From Pseudomonadota bacterium (GTDB taxonomy: Bacteria; Pseudomonadota; Gammaproteobacteria; Steroidobacterales; Steroidobacteraceae): 64,000 bases of DNA. Under the pieces are notes generated by a model. It worked only from the letters and a program-made list of their open reading frames with translations. It searched no databases and was not told the DNA's origin. The position numbers and the translations under genes were made by a program. The DNA lies in contig JADIZR010000006.1 in the NCBI GenBank assembly GCA_016704655.1, positions 192,807 to 256,806 of the forward strand, read 5' to 3'. Below, in pieces: positions 1 through 9,107 of the stretch (its first letter is position 1; every line of letters begins with the position of its first letter).

Positions 1-1
1 C

Positions 2-1243
2 TCCGGCTGGACTCTGCTCAAGGAAGCGTTCGGCGGCCAGCAGGGCTGGACGCCGCAGTGGCGCCGTGTCGCGCCGCAAGCGGAGTACGACGCCATCATC
101 ATCGGTGGCGGGGGGCACGGGCTGGCCGCAGCGTATTACCTCGCGTCGGAGCACGGCATCACCCGCACGGCCGTGCTCGAGAAAGGCTGGATCGGTGGCG
201 GCAACACGGGTCGTAATACGACCATCATCCGTTCGAACTACCTGTTCGACGAGAGCGCGGCGCTGTACGACCACGCGCTCAAGCTGTGGGAAGACCTGTC
301 GCAGGTCCTGAACTACAACGTCATGTTCTCGCCGCGTGGAGTCATGATGCTGGCGCACACCGTGCATGACGTGCAGGTGGCCAAGCGTCACATTCACGCC
401 AACCGCGGCAACGGCGTCGACAACGAGTGGTTGTCGCCGGAGGAAGCCAAGGCCTACTGTCCGCCACTCAACATCGAGCGGAACATTCGCTACCCCGTGC
501 TGGGTGCGGCGTTGCAGCGTCGCGGCGGCACCGCCCGGCACGATGCCGTGGCCTGGGGCTATGCGCGCGCTGCCGATGCAATTGGCGTCGACATCATCGA
601 GAATTGCGAGGTCACGGGCCTGGTGCGTGACGCGTCCGGCGCAATGGAGGCAGTGCAGACCTCGCGCGGCTTGATCCGTTGCCGTCGAGTCGGCGTTTCG
701 GCCGCCGGCAACACGAGCGTCGTGCTGGGTCTCGCCGGCGTGCGACTGCCGCTCGAAAGCTTCCCGCTGCAGGCGCTGGTCTCCGAACCCGTCAAACCGG
801 TCGTACCGTGCGTGGTGATGTCGGGCTCGATCCATGCGTACATCAGCCAGTCCGACAAGGGCGAGCTGGTGATTGGCGCCGGTACCGATGCCTACACGAG
901 TTACACGCAGCGCGGCGCGCTGCACGTGAATTCACACACGCTGTCTGCAGTCTGCGAATTGTTCCCGGCGTTCCGTCGCATGCGCATGCTGCGCAACTGG
1001 GGCGGCATCGTCGACGTGACGCCAGACCGCTCGCCGATCATTGCCAGGACGCCGGTACCGGGGCTGTACGTCAACTGCGGCTGGGGCACCGGCGGCTTCA
1101 AGGCCACGCCCGGAGCAGGTCACCTGCTGGCGTGGACGATGGCCAGGGACGAGCCGCACCCGATCAACGCGCCGTTCACGATCGAACGGTTCCGCGACGG
1201 CCACCTGATCGACGAGGCGGCCGCCGCGGCCGTCGCGCACTGA
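2..1243 (+). CDS. soxB: Sarcosine oxidase subunit beta (5' end outside window)
   Basis: This is the catalytic subunit of heterotetrameric sarcosine oxidase. It oxidises sarcosine to glycine, giving H2O2 and a one-carbon unit that is passed to tetrahydrofolate. The frame is open from base 2, so the N-terminus lies outside the window and 413 residues are visible. A dinucleotide-binding motif GGGGHG is at visible residues 35-40, followed by TGRNTTIIRSN. The segment RHDAVAW near visible residue 180 matches the region where the family binds FMN covalently through His. The C-terminal DAO segment (GWGTGGFKATPGAG) is intact. soxD starts 7 bp downstream, the first step of the classical soxBDAG order. 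Identification is firm; only the start is missing. Confidence 0.95.
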   Translation, partial: SGWTLLKEAFGGQQGWTPQWRRVAPQAEYDAIIIGGGGHGLAAAYYLASEHGITRTAVLEKGWIGGGNTGRNTTIIRSNYLFDESAALYDHALKLWEDLSQVLNYNVMFSPRGVMMLAHTVHDVQVAKRHIHANRGNGVDNEWLSPEEAKAYCPPLNIERNIRYPVLGAALQRRGGTARHDAVAWGYARAADAIGVDIIENCEVTGLVRDASGAMEAVQTSRGLIRCRRVGVSAAGNTSVVLGLAGVRLPLESFPLQALVSEPVKPVVPCVVMSGSIHAYISQSDKGELVIGAGTDAYTSYTQRGALHVNSHTLSAVCELFPAFRRMRMLRNWGGIVDVTPDRSPIIARTPVPGLYVNCGWGTGGFKATPGAGHLLAWTMARDEPHPINAPFTIERFRDGHLIDEAAAAAVAH

Positions 1244-1250
1244 GGCCGCC

Positions 1251-1547
1251 ATGCTGCTGATCCAGTGTCCGTATTGCGGCCTGCGCCCGGAACTCGAGTT
1301 TGCCTACGCGGGACAGGCACACGTCGCCCGTCCCGCCGATCCCTCGGCCACGACGCCGGACCAGTGGACGGAGTTCCTGTACCTGCGCGACAACACCAGG
1401 GGCATCCACGCGGAACGTTGGCGCCACGTACGCGGCTGTGCGCGCTTCTTCAATGCCCTGCGCGACACCACCACCGACCAGTTCCTGGCGACCTACCGCG
1501 CCGGTGAGTCGATGCCTGTGCTCCAGCAGGCGGGGCAGAAGCCGTGA
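1251..1547 (+). CDS. soxD: Sarcosine oxidase subunit delta
   Basis: This 98-residue protein is the small structural subunit of heterotetrameric sarcosine oxidase. The family binds zinc through a Cys-X2-Cys, a His and a further Cys. Here CPYCG is at residues 6-10 and a later Cys is in the segment RHVRGCARFF. The length matches the family (about 90-110). It sits between soxB and soxA, and its TGA stop overlaps the GTG start of soxA (GTGA at 1544-1547), so translation of the subunits is probably coupled. It has no enzymatic activity of its own in known systems. Confidence 0.94.
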   Translation: MLLIQCPYCGLRPELEFAYAGQAHVARPADPSATTPDQWTEFLYLRDNTRGIHAERWRHVRGCARFFNALRDTTTDQFLATYRAGESMPVLQQAGQKP

Positions 1548-4540
1548 GCGGCCGTCGCATTCAGCAGGGCGGACGCGTGGATCGATCGCGCGCGATCCGC
1601 TTCACCTTCGACGGCAAGGGCTACAGCGGCTTCGCCGGCGACACGCTTGCTTCCGCCCTACTGGCGAACGGTGTGCAAGTGTTCGGCCGCTCGTTCAAGT
1701 ACCACCGTCCGCGTGGCGTCATCGCCGCGGGATCCGAGGAGCCCAACGCCCTCGTCACGGTCATGCGGGACGAGGCGCGCTGCACGCCGAATCTGCGTGC
1801 GACCCAGGTTGAGCTGTACGACGGGCTCGTTGCCCGGAGCCAGAACCGCTGGCCGAGCCTCGACTTCGACGTGCAGGCCGTCAACGACCTGCTGTCGCCG
1901 CTGCTGCCGTCGGCGTTCTATTACAAGACGTTCATGTGGCCGCGCGCCGCGTGGCACAAGCTGTACGAGCCTGTGATCCGCCGCGCGGCAGGCCTGGGCG
2001 AGTCGCCCACGTTGCCGGATCCAGACCGTTACTCGCAGCGTTTCGCGCATTGCGACGTCCTGGTCGTCGGTGCCGGTCCTGCCGGTCTTGCCGCAGCGCT
2101 GACGGCCTCCGCCAGCGGTGCGCGCGTGATGCTGTGCGACGAGCAACCGGAATTTGGCGGCTCGCTGCTCGACGAGCCGGCGGCCACGATCGACGGCGCG
2201 ACGACCGCGGACTGGATACGCGACTCGATGGCAACCTTGCGCTCGCGGGCCAATGTCACGCTGCTGACCAGGACGACAGCTTTCGGGTATTTCCCGCACA
2301 ACCTGATCGGGTTGAACGAGCGGATTACGGAGCACCTTCCCGCGCCGGCTGCCGACATGCCGCGTGAACGGCTGTGGCAGGTGCGTGCGGCACGCGTGCT
2401 GATTGCCGCCGGCTCCATCGAGCGTCCGCTGGTGTTCCCTGGCAACGATCGTCCAGGCGTGATGCTCGCTTCGGCGGCTCGCACGTACCTGCACCGCTAC
2501 GGCGTAGCAGTGGGGCAGAACGTCGTGCTGGTCACCGGCAGCGACGCGGCCTATGCAGCCGCGCTCGACCTGCACGCGGCCGGCGTGCGCGTGGCGTTGA
2601 TCGCCGATGTGCGAGCGGATGCGACCGGCGCGCCGCTCGACCTTGCCCGGCAAGCGGGCATCGAAGTGGTCACGGGCGCGACCGTATTAGGCACGCGTGG
2701 CCGGCTCGGTGTGCGCGAGGTGACGATCGGCGTGCTGGCGCGGGGCACGGTCAACGACACCCGCCGCGTCAAGTGCGATGCGTTGCTGCTCTCGGGCGGT
2801 TACACGCCCAGCGTCCACTTGTTCTCGCAGTCGCGCGGCAAGCTCGAATTCAACGAGGCACGCCAGGCGTTCCTGCCGTCCGTTTCGGCTGAGCCGGAAT
2901 CGTCGGCAGGTTCGTGCCGCGGGATCGATGGTTACACCCAGGTCCTGAATGACGGCGCGCGCGTGGGCGCGGCGTCGGCGCTGGCGGCAGGGTATTCGGT
3001 CGCGGCGCCGGAATACCGCGTGCAGGCGCTTGAGTTCGGCATGCACGGCCTGCCGGGCGTGCTGCCGCAGGCCAGCCCCCTGCAGCCGGCGCGTGCGTTC
3101 GTCGACTTCCAGAACGACGTGACCAGCAAGGATCTCGCGCTCGCCATGCGCGAAGGGTTCGAATCGGTCGAGCACATAAAGCGCTACACGACCACCGGCA
3201 TGGCGACGGACCAGGGCAAGACCTCCAACATGAACGCGCTCGCGTTCGTGGCGGGCGAACTCGGCCGGACCATCCCCAAGGTAGGTCTGACGACTTTCCG
3301 CATGCCCTACACCCCGGTCACGTTTGGCATCTTTGCGGGTTACGACCGTGGCGACCTGTTCGATCCGGTCCGAACGACGTCGATGCACGACTGGGCGGTG
3401 CAGCAGGGCGCCGTGTTCGAGGACGTCGGCCAGTGGAAGCGGGCGCGTTATTTCCCGCGCTCCGGCGAGGACATGCACGCGGCCGTCGATCGTGAGTGCA
3501 AAGCCGTGCGCACCGGCGTCGGCATGTTCGACGCGTCGACGCTCGGCACGATTGAGGTAGTCGGCCCCGACGCCGCGACGTTCCTGTCACGCCTGTACGT
3601 GAACGGTTTCTCGACGCTGGCGGTCGGGCGGTCCCGGTACGGGATTCTGCTGCGCGACGATGGATTCATTTACGACGACGGTGTCATCGCGCGCATCGCC
3701 GGGGAGCGGTTCCACGTCACCACCACGACCGGCGGCGCCGCGCGCGTGTTCGGGATGATGGAGGACTACCTGCAGACCGAATGGCCGGACCTGCGTTGCT
3801 GGCTGACGTCGACCACCGAACAGTGGGCCGTGATCGCCGTGCAGGGTCCGCGTGCGCGTGACGTGCTGGCGCCGCTGGTCAGTGACGTCGACCTGTCGGC
3901 CGCGGCACTGCCGCATCTTGGCGTCACGCAGGGGCGCATCTGCGGCGTCCCGATGCGCCTCTTTCGCATGAGCTTCACCGGTGAGCTCGGCTACGAGGTC
4001 AACGTCCCCGCCGATTACGGGCTCGCCGTGTGGGAGGCGATTCATGCCGCCGGCCAACCGCACGGCATCACGCCGTACGGCACTGAAACCATGCACGTGC
4101 TGCGCGCGGAGAAAGGCTACATCATCGTGGGCCAGGAGACCGACGGCACGGTGACGCCGGATGACGCGGGCCTCGGCTGGGCCATCGCGAAGTCGAAGCC
4201 GGATTTCGTCGGCAAGCGTTCGCTCGCGCGCGAGACGATGCATGCGCCCGATCGCAAGCAGCTGGTCGGACTGCTGACCGTGGACCCCAAGGTGGTGCTG
4301 GAAGAAGGTGCGCAGATCGTTGCCACGCCCGGGCAGCACGCGCCGATGAAGATGATCGGCCACGTGACGTCCTCGTACCACAGTGCCGTGCTTGGACGTT
4401 CGATCGCGCTCGCGCTGCTGCGCGGAGGTCGCGCACGCATTGGCGAGACCCTCTACGTGCCGATGCCCGGTGGTGAAATTGCGGTGCAGGTCACCGCAAC
4501 AGTGTTCTACGACGTCGAAGGAGCGCGACTCCATGGTTGA
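1544..4540 (+). CDS. soxA: Sarcosine oxidase subunit alpha
   Basis: This 998-residue alpha subunit carries FAD and NAD and the folate-binding half of the complex. The N-terminal 120 residues resemble a ferredoxin-like 2Fe-2S fold (TFDGKGYSGFAGDTLASALL), which in this family does not hold a cluster. A Rossmann motif GAGPAGLAAAL is near residue 178. From about residue 600 a GCV_T (aminomethyltransferase) fold follows, with GYIIVGQETDGTVTPDD near 855; in relatives this part makes 5,10-methylene-THF. The start is GTG, chosen because it overlaps the soxD stop. The end overlaps soxG by 8 bp. The length fits the family (960-1000). Confidence 0.96.
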   Translation: MSGRRIQQGGRVDRSRAIRFTFDGKGYSGFAGDTLASALLANGVQVFGRSFKYHRPRGVIAAGSEEPNALVTVMRDEARCTPNLRATQVELYDGLVARSQNRWPSLDFDVQAVNDLLSPLLPSAFYYKTFMWPRAAWHKLYEPVIRRAAGLGESPTLPDPDRYSQRFAHCDVLVVGAGPAGLAAALTASASGARVMLCDEQPEFGGSLLDEPAATIDGATTADWIRDSMATLRSRANVTLLTRTTAFGYFPHNLIGLNERITEHLPAPAADMPRERLWQVRAARVLIAAGSIERPLVFPGNDRPGVMLASAARTYLHRYGVAVGQNVVLVTGSDAAYAAALDLHAAGVRVALIADVRADATGAPLDLARQAGIEVVTGATVLGTRGRLGVREVTIGVLARGTVNDTRRVKCDALLLSGGYTPSVHLFSQSRGKLEFNEARQAFLPSVSAEPESSAGSCRGIDGYTQVLNDGARVGAASALAAGYSVAAPEYRVQALEFGMHGLPGVLPQASPLQPARAFVDFQNDVTSKDLALAMREGFESVEHIKRYTTTGMATDQGKTSNMNALAFVAGELGRTIPKVGLTTFRMPYTPVTFGIFAGYDRGDLFDPVRTTSMHDWAVQQGAVFEDVGQWKRARYFPRSGEDMHAAVDRECKAVRTGVGMFDASTLGTIEVVGPDAATFLSRLYVNGFSTLAVGRSRYGILLRDDGFIYDDGVIARIAGERFHVTTTTGGAARVFGMMEDYLQTEWPDLRCWLTSTTEQWAVIAVQGPRARDVLAPLVSDVDLSAAALPHLGVTQGRICGVPMRLFRMSFTGELGYEVNVPADYGLAVWEAIHAAGQPHGITPYGTETMHVLRAEKGYIIVGQETDGTVTPDDAGLGWAIAKSKPDFVGKRSLARETMHAPDRKQLVGLLTVDPKVVLEEGAQIVATPGQHAPMKMIGHVTSSYHSAVLGRSIALALLRGGRARIGETLYVPMPGGEIAVQVTATVFYDVEGARLHG

Positions 4541-5078
4541 CGCCGCGCTCCGCCGCATTGTCAGCTTGCCCACGGCTGCCTGGCTCGACTCGCCAGTGCC
4601 TGCCGCGCGCTTCATCCTGCGCGGTGCGGCCGCCACCCGAGCTGCCGCAGGGCAGGGGTTTGGCCTGTCGTTGCCCGAGACGGCCTGTCGTGCCACCACG
4701 GACGGCAATCGCGCCGCGCTGTGGCTCGGGCCGGACGAGCAACTGCTGCTCGCGCCGGACGGCGAGGCTGAGCTGATCGAGGCGTCACTGGCGCGCGCCC
4801 TGCAGGGGCACGCGTACTCGCTGGTCGACGTCAGTCACCGCCAGGTGGGGATTGGCCTGCACGGGCCGCGCGCCGAGTGGCTGCTGCAGTCCCAGTGCCC
4901 GCTGCCGCTCAACCTGCGAGATTTTCCGGCAGGCATGTGCACGCGCACCGTATTTGGCAAGGCCGAGATCGTGTTGTGGCGCCCCGCGGAGCAGGTATTC
5001 AGGCTCGAGGTCTGGCGTTCATTCGCGACCTATGTGGTCGAACTGCTGTGCGAGATCGACCGCGAGTCGGTCGCATGA
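4533..5078 (+). CDS. soxG: Sarcosine oxidase subunit gamma
   Basis: This is the 181-residue gamma subunit, a GCV_T-like structural partner that packs against the alpha subunit. The ATG at 4533 is chosen over upstream in-frame starts because a Shine-Dalgarno GAAGGAG lies about 10 nt upstream, inside soxA, and because it gives the expected 180-210 residues. Typical segments include LWLGPDEQLLLAP and YSLVDVSHRQVG. The stop at 5076-5078 overlaps an ATG. A 16-codon frame then runs from 5075 and its stop overlaps the GTG proposed for the next gene, which may couple translation to the transporter. Confidence 0.92.
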   Translation: MVDAALRRIVSLPTAAWLDSPVPAARFILRGAAATRAAAGQGFGLSLPETACRATTDGNRAALWLGPDEQLLLAPDGEAELIEASLARALQGHAYSLVDVSHRQVGIGLHGPRAEWLLQSQCPLPLNLRDFPAGMCTRTVFGKAEIVLWRPAEQVFRLEVWRSFATYVVELLCEIDRESVA

Positions 5079-5121
5079 ACGTGCCGGCGACGGTGCACAG
5101 AACTGCCGGCACCCGGCGCAC

Positions 5122-6664
5122 GTGAAACTGCACGACAGCACCCCTGATCGCGGGCTCGAGTTCCTGGGCCTCCGGGTGCACCGCACGGTCTTTCCGCTGG
5201 CGGTGGCGCTGATCGTGCTGGCCGTGACTGCGGCGCTGCTCGACCCGGTCGGATTCAATGCGCACGTCGCCCGGCTGCGCGGCGGAATCCTGCAGCACTT
5301 CGACAGTTTCATCATGATCATGGGTAACCTGTTCGTGGTGCTGTGCGTGGTTCTCGCGCTTTCGCCCCTCGGCCGGGTTCGCCTCGGCGGGCCGCAGGCA
5401 ACGCCGCAGTTCGGCTTCGTGTCGTGGTTTTCGATGCTGTTCGCGGCCGGCATGGGCGTCGGCCTGCTGTACTGGGGCGTCGCTGAGCCGGTGGCGGCGT
5501 ACACCGGCTGGCCGGATACGCCCTTGAACGTCGTGCCACGAACGCCCGCGGCGGCACACGCGGCGATGGGTTCCGCGCTGTTCCACTGGGGCCTCCACCC
5601 CTGGGCCGTCTACCTCGTCACGGCGCTCGTGGTGGGTTACTTCGCGTACAACAAGGGCTTGCCCTTCGCGATGAGCTCGGCTCTGTCGCCGCTGATCGGG
5701 CAGCGCCATGCCGGGCCCATCGGCCAGGGCGTCGACATCTTCACCGTGGTGTTGACCACGTTCGGCCTCGCGACGTCGCTGGGCCTTGGTGCGATGCAGT
5801 CGGCCGCCGGCATGCACCTGGTCCTCGGCACGCCCGATGGTCTCGCGAGTGCAGGGGCTCTTCATCGCAGCGGTCTGCCTGACGGCCGGGTACTCGGTCT
5901 GGACCGGCATCGAGGTCGGCATCCTGCGACTCTCCAACCTCAACATGGCACTCGCCATCCTGCTGCTGGCGTTCTGTGCCGTTGGCATGGGTATCGGCGC
6001 CTACCTGACGGGCCTGCTGGTGGCGCTGGCCGACTACGCGCGTCTGATCCTGCCATTGTCCGACTGGAGGCTGCGCCCCGACACGGACTGGTATCACGCC
6101 TGGACGGTGTACTACTGGGCCTGGTGGTGCAGCTGGGGTCCCCTGGTCGGGGTGTTCATTGCACGCGTTTCGCGCGGGCGCACGATCCGCCAGATGGTGG
6201 GTGTCGTGATGGTGGCGCCGGCGGCGTTCGCGGCGTTGTGGTTCACCGCTTTCGGTGGTGGGGCCATCGCCCAGGTGATCGACGGCGCGGGTCCTCTCGC
6301 CGGTGGCGTGCAGGACGTCAACAGCGCGATCTTCCAGTTCCTCGGGCAGTTGCCGCTGGTCGCCGTCACTTCGCTGCTGGTGATCCTGTTGCTGGTGATC
6401 TTCACCGTGACCTCGGTCGATTCGGGCGCACTGGTGGCCGACAACCTGGCGTCGAACGGTCGCACCGACACGCCACGCCCGCAACGCGTGCTCTGGGTGT
6501 TCCTGATCGGACTGGTGGCAACGACGCTGCTGGTGCTCGGAGGCGACGACGGACTGAAGGGTCTGCAGTCGGCTACCATCGTCATGGCGCTGCCTTACCT
6601 CGCCTTGATGGTCGTGCTGATCACCGGCTTCATCAAGGCGCTGCTGCAGGACCACCTGCGCTGA
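5122..6664 (+). pseudogene. BCCT-family betaine/choline/carnitine transporter, frameshifted
   Basis: This is a sodium- or proton-coupled transporter of trimethylammonium compounds in the inner membrane. The reading frame changes by +1 near 5854-5857 (GGGG). Upstream is GMGVGLLYWGVAEP near residue 110; downstream is the BCCT signature YYWAWWCSWGPLVG in the other frame. Removing one G joins the halves into about 513 residues, the normal size with about 12 TM segments. The start is taken as GTG 5122, overlapping the stop of a 16-codon frame (GTGA); its Shine-Dalgarno is weak. The position directly behind soxBDAG suggests uptake of glycine betaine, DMG or a similar substrate. The frameshift may be a consensus error, because both halves are well conserved. 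Confidence 0.85.
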
Positions 6665-6676
6665 ACCGGCGGGCGG

Positions 6677-9100
6677 TCAGCCCCTGAGGCGCAGGTTGTC
6701 CGGGTCGTACAGCGGCTCCTTGCCGACGACGGCGCGCCGGCGCTCGCCGAGGATCTCAACGTAGAGCACGGTGCCGGGCACCGCCAGGTCCGTGCGGACG
6801 TAGGCGAGTGCAATGCTCTGCTTGAGCCGATACCCGTAGCCGCCCGACGTCACCAGGCCCACCTGCGTATCACCGTCGTAGACGATCGACACGGCTGCAG
6901 CATCGGCATCCGTCGCCTCCACGATCAGCGGCACGAAGCGTTCCTTCGGTCCCGCTGCGGCTTCGCGCTGCAACGCTGCCTGCCCGATGAAGCCACCCGG
7001 CTTGTCGAGTTTCACGAAACGATCGAGCGACGCCATGAAAGGCGTGTACTCGGTCGTGAGGTCGCCTTTCCAGGCCCGGTAACATTTCTCGAGGCGCAGG
7101 CTGTCCATCGCGTACAGGCCATAGTCGGCGATGCCGAGCGGCTCACCCGCGGCCCAGATCAGGTCGTACACCGAGAGCACGTGTTCGACGGGGACGTGCA
7201 GTTCCCAGCCGAGTTCGCCGACGTAGTTCACGCGCAGGGCGACGGCTTTGGTGTAGCCGATATCGATCGTGCGCACCGACAGCCATGGGAACGCTGCGTT
7301 CGACAGGTCGGCTCGAGTCAGTTGCGAGAGCAACTCGCGCGACTTCGGGCCGACCACGATCAGCGAGCCGTAGCGCGCCGAGACGTTGTCGATGCGCACG
7401 GAGCCGTCCGCAGGCAGATGCTCACGCAGCCAGTGCTCGTCGTGCTTTTCACCCGCGGCGGCGCTGATCAGCCAGTAGCGACCGTCACCGAGGTTGGTCA
7501 GCGTCATCTCGGTGACGATGCCGCCCTTGTCGTTCAGGAAATAGTTGAGCGCAGTGCGGCCGGGCTTCGGTACCACGCCGGCGACCATGTGATCGAGCCA
7601 CGCGGGCGCACCCGCACCGGTCACCTCGAACTTGGTGAAGCCCGGCAGGTCGAGCACGGCCACGCGCTTCTCAGCGGCCTCGCACTCACGCTCGATCGCC
7701 TTGTGCCACGCCGGACGACGGAAAGAGGCTTCCGGCTCGGTCGGATCGCCTGCCTTCGGGAAGTAGACCGCGCGTTCCCAACCTCCGCGAGCGCCGAACT
7801 TCGCGCCCTTCGCAGCGAGGCGCAGGTAGGCCGGTGAGGTCTTGGCCGGGCGACCCGCGGCGCGCTCCTCGGCCGGATAGCCGATGCCGTATTCATGCTG
7901 GTAGGTCTCGATCGCCTTGGCCAGCACGAACTTGTCATTGGCGAATTCGAGATAGCGCCGCGAATCGAGAGGCCACACGTCCCACTCGGGCTGTCCGTGC
8001 GCGACCCATTCGGCAATGATCTTGCCGGCGCCGCCTGCCTGCGCGATGCCGAACGTAAACGCACAGCAATGATAGAAGCCGGGCAGGCCCGGTGCAGGAC
8101 CGATCAACGGGTTGCCATCGGGCGCATACGGAATCGGGCCGTTGATCACCTTCTTGACGCCGGCCGTGCCGAGGATCGGCACACGCTCGCACGCGGCTTC
8201 GATGTATTGCTCGAGACGGCCGAGGTCGTCGTCGAACAGCTGGTTTGCGAATTCGTCCGGAATCCTGTCCAGCCAGTGCGCCGTGGCCTGCCACTCGTAC
8301 GGGCCCAGGATCAGGCCCTGGCGTTCCTGGCGCATGTAGTAGCTGACGTCCGGATCGCGCAGCAGGGGCAGGCGAGCATCGCCGCGCTCGACCAGGGCCG
8401 GAATGTCTTCGGTGATCAGGTACTGGTGCGACAGCGTGACGATGGGCAGGTATTCGCCGACCATTGCTGCAATTTCACCGCCGCGGTAGCCGGCCGCATT
8501 GATGACGGACTCGGCCTGGATCGTACCTTTGTCCGTGTGCACCCGCCATTCGCCGGACGGCAGGCGTTCGATCGACGTGACCTTGGTTCCGCGATAGATC
8601 TTCGCGCCCGCGTCACGAGCACCCTTGGCCAGCGCCTGCGTGAGCTGCGCCGGGTCGATGTCGCCGTCGTACGGATCGTAGAGGCCGGCGAGGATGCCGG
8701 TCGTGTCGACGAACGGGTGACGCTCGACGATCTCGGCCGGGCTCAGCATCTCGAACTCGATGCCCTGCGCGTGGGCCTGCGACACGACGTGCCTGAACTC
8801 GTCGACGCGATCGCGTGTGTGCGCCAGGCGCACGCTGCCCGTGACGTGGTAGTTGATGTCGTACCCGACTTTCTCCGCGAGCGTGGAGTACAGCCGGGTG
8901 CTGTGACGCTGCAGCTTGATCACGTTCCACGAGGTCGAGAAGTTGGGGCAGTTGCCTGCCGCGTGCCAGGTGGAGCCGGCCGTGAGCTCGTCGCGTTCGA
9001 GCAGCACGACGTCCGTGAGCCCGAGCTGCGTCAGGTGGTAGAGAGCGCTGCAGCCGACGGCACCGCCGCCGATCACGATCACCCTGGCATGCGTCTTCAT
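6677..9100 (-). CDS. Dimethylglycine/sarcosine dehydrogenase-like FAD oxidoreductase with GCV_T domain
   Basis: This 807-residue, two-module flavoprotein demethylates N-methyl amines oxidatively. The N-terminal DAO module opens with RVIVIGGGAVG and has WHAAGN near residue 45; in dimethylglycine dehydrogenases this His carries FAD covalently. The C-terminal half is an aminomethyltransferase-like module (NYVGELGWELHVP, YRAWKGDLTTEYTP) that hands the one-carbon unit to THF. ATG 9100 is chosen because CAGGAG lies 11 nt upstream; another ATG at 9139 would overlap the upstream gene. It is the last gene of a minus-strand operon with a paralogue and an MttB-like protein. Substrate (DMG, sarcosine or another) is not fixed by sequence. 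Confidence 0.88.
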   Translation of the reverse strand: MKTHARVIVIGGGAVGCSALYHLTQLGLTDVVLLERDELTAGSTWHAAGNCPNFSTSWNVIKLQRHSTRLYSTLAEKVGYDINYHVTGSVRLAHTRDRVDEFRHVVSQAHAQGIEFEMLSPAEIVERHPFVDTTGILAGLYDPYDGDIDPAQLTQALAKGARDAGAKIYRGTKVTSIERLPSGEWRVHTDKGTIQAESVINAAGYRGGEIAAMVGEYLPIVTLSHQYLITEDIPALVERGDARLPLLRDPDVSYYMRQERQGLILGPYEWQATAHWLDRIPDEFANQLFDDDLGRLEQYIEAACERVPILGTAGVKKVINGPIPYAPDGNPLIGPAPGLPGFYHCCAFTFGIAQAGGAGKIIAEWVAHGQPEWDVWPLDSRRYLEFANDKFVLAKAIETYQHEYGIGYPAEERAAGRPAKTSPAYLRLAAKGAKFGARGGWERAVYFPKAGDPTEPEASFRRPAWHKAIERECEAAEKRVAVLDLPGFTKFEVTGAGAPAWLDHMVAGVVPKPGRTALNYFLNDKGGIVTEMTLTNLGDGRYWLISAAAGEKHDEHWLREHLPADGSVRIDNVSARYGSLIVVGPKSRELLSQLTRADLSNAAFPWLSVRTIDIGYTKAVALRVNYVGELGWELHVPVEHVLSVYDLIWAAGEPLGIADYGLYAMDSLRLEKCYRAWKGDLTTEYTPFMASLDRFVKLDKPGGFIGQAALQREAAAGPKERFVPLIVEATDADAAAVSIVYDGDTQVGLVTSGGYGYRLKQSIALAYVRTDLAVPGTVLYVEILGERRRAVVGKEPLYDPDNLRLRG

Positions 9101-9107
9101 GCTTTGC

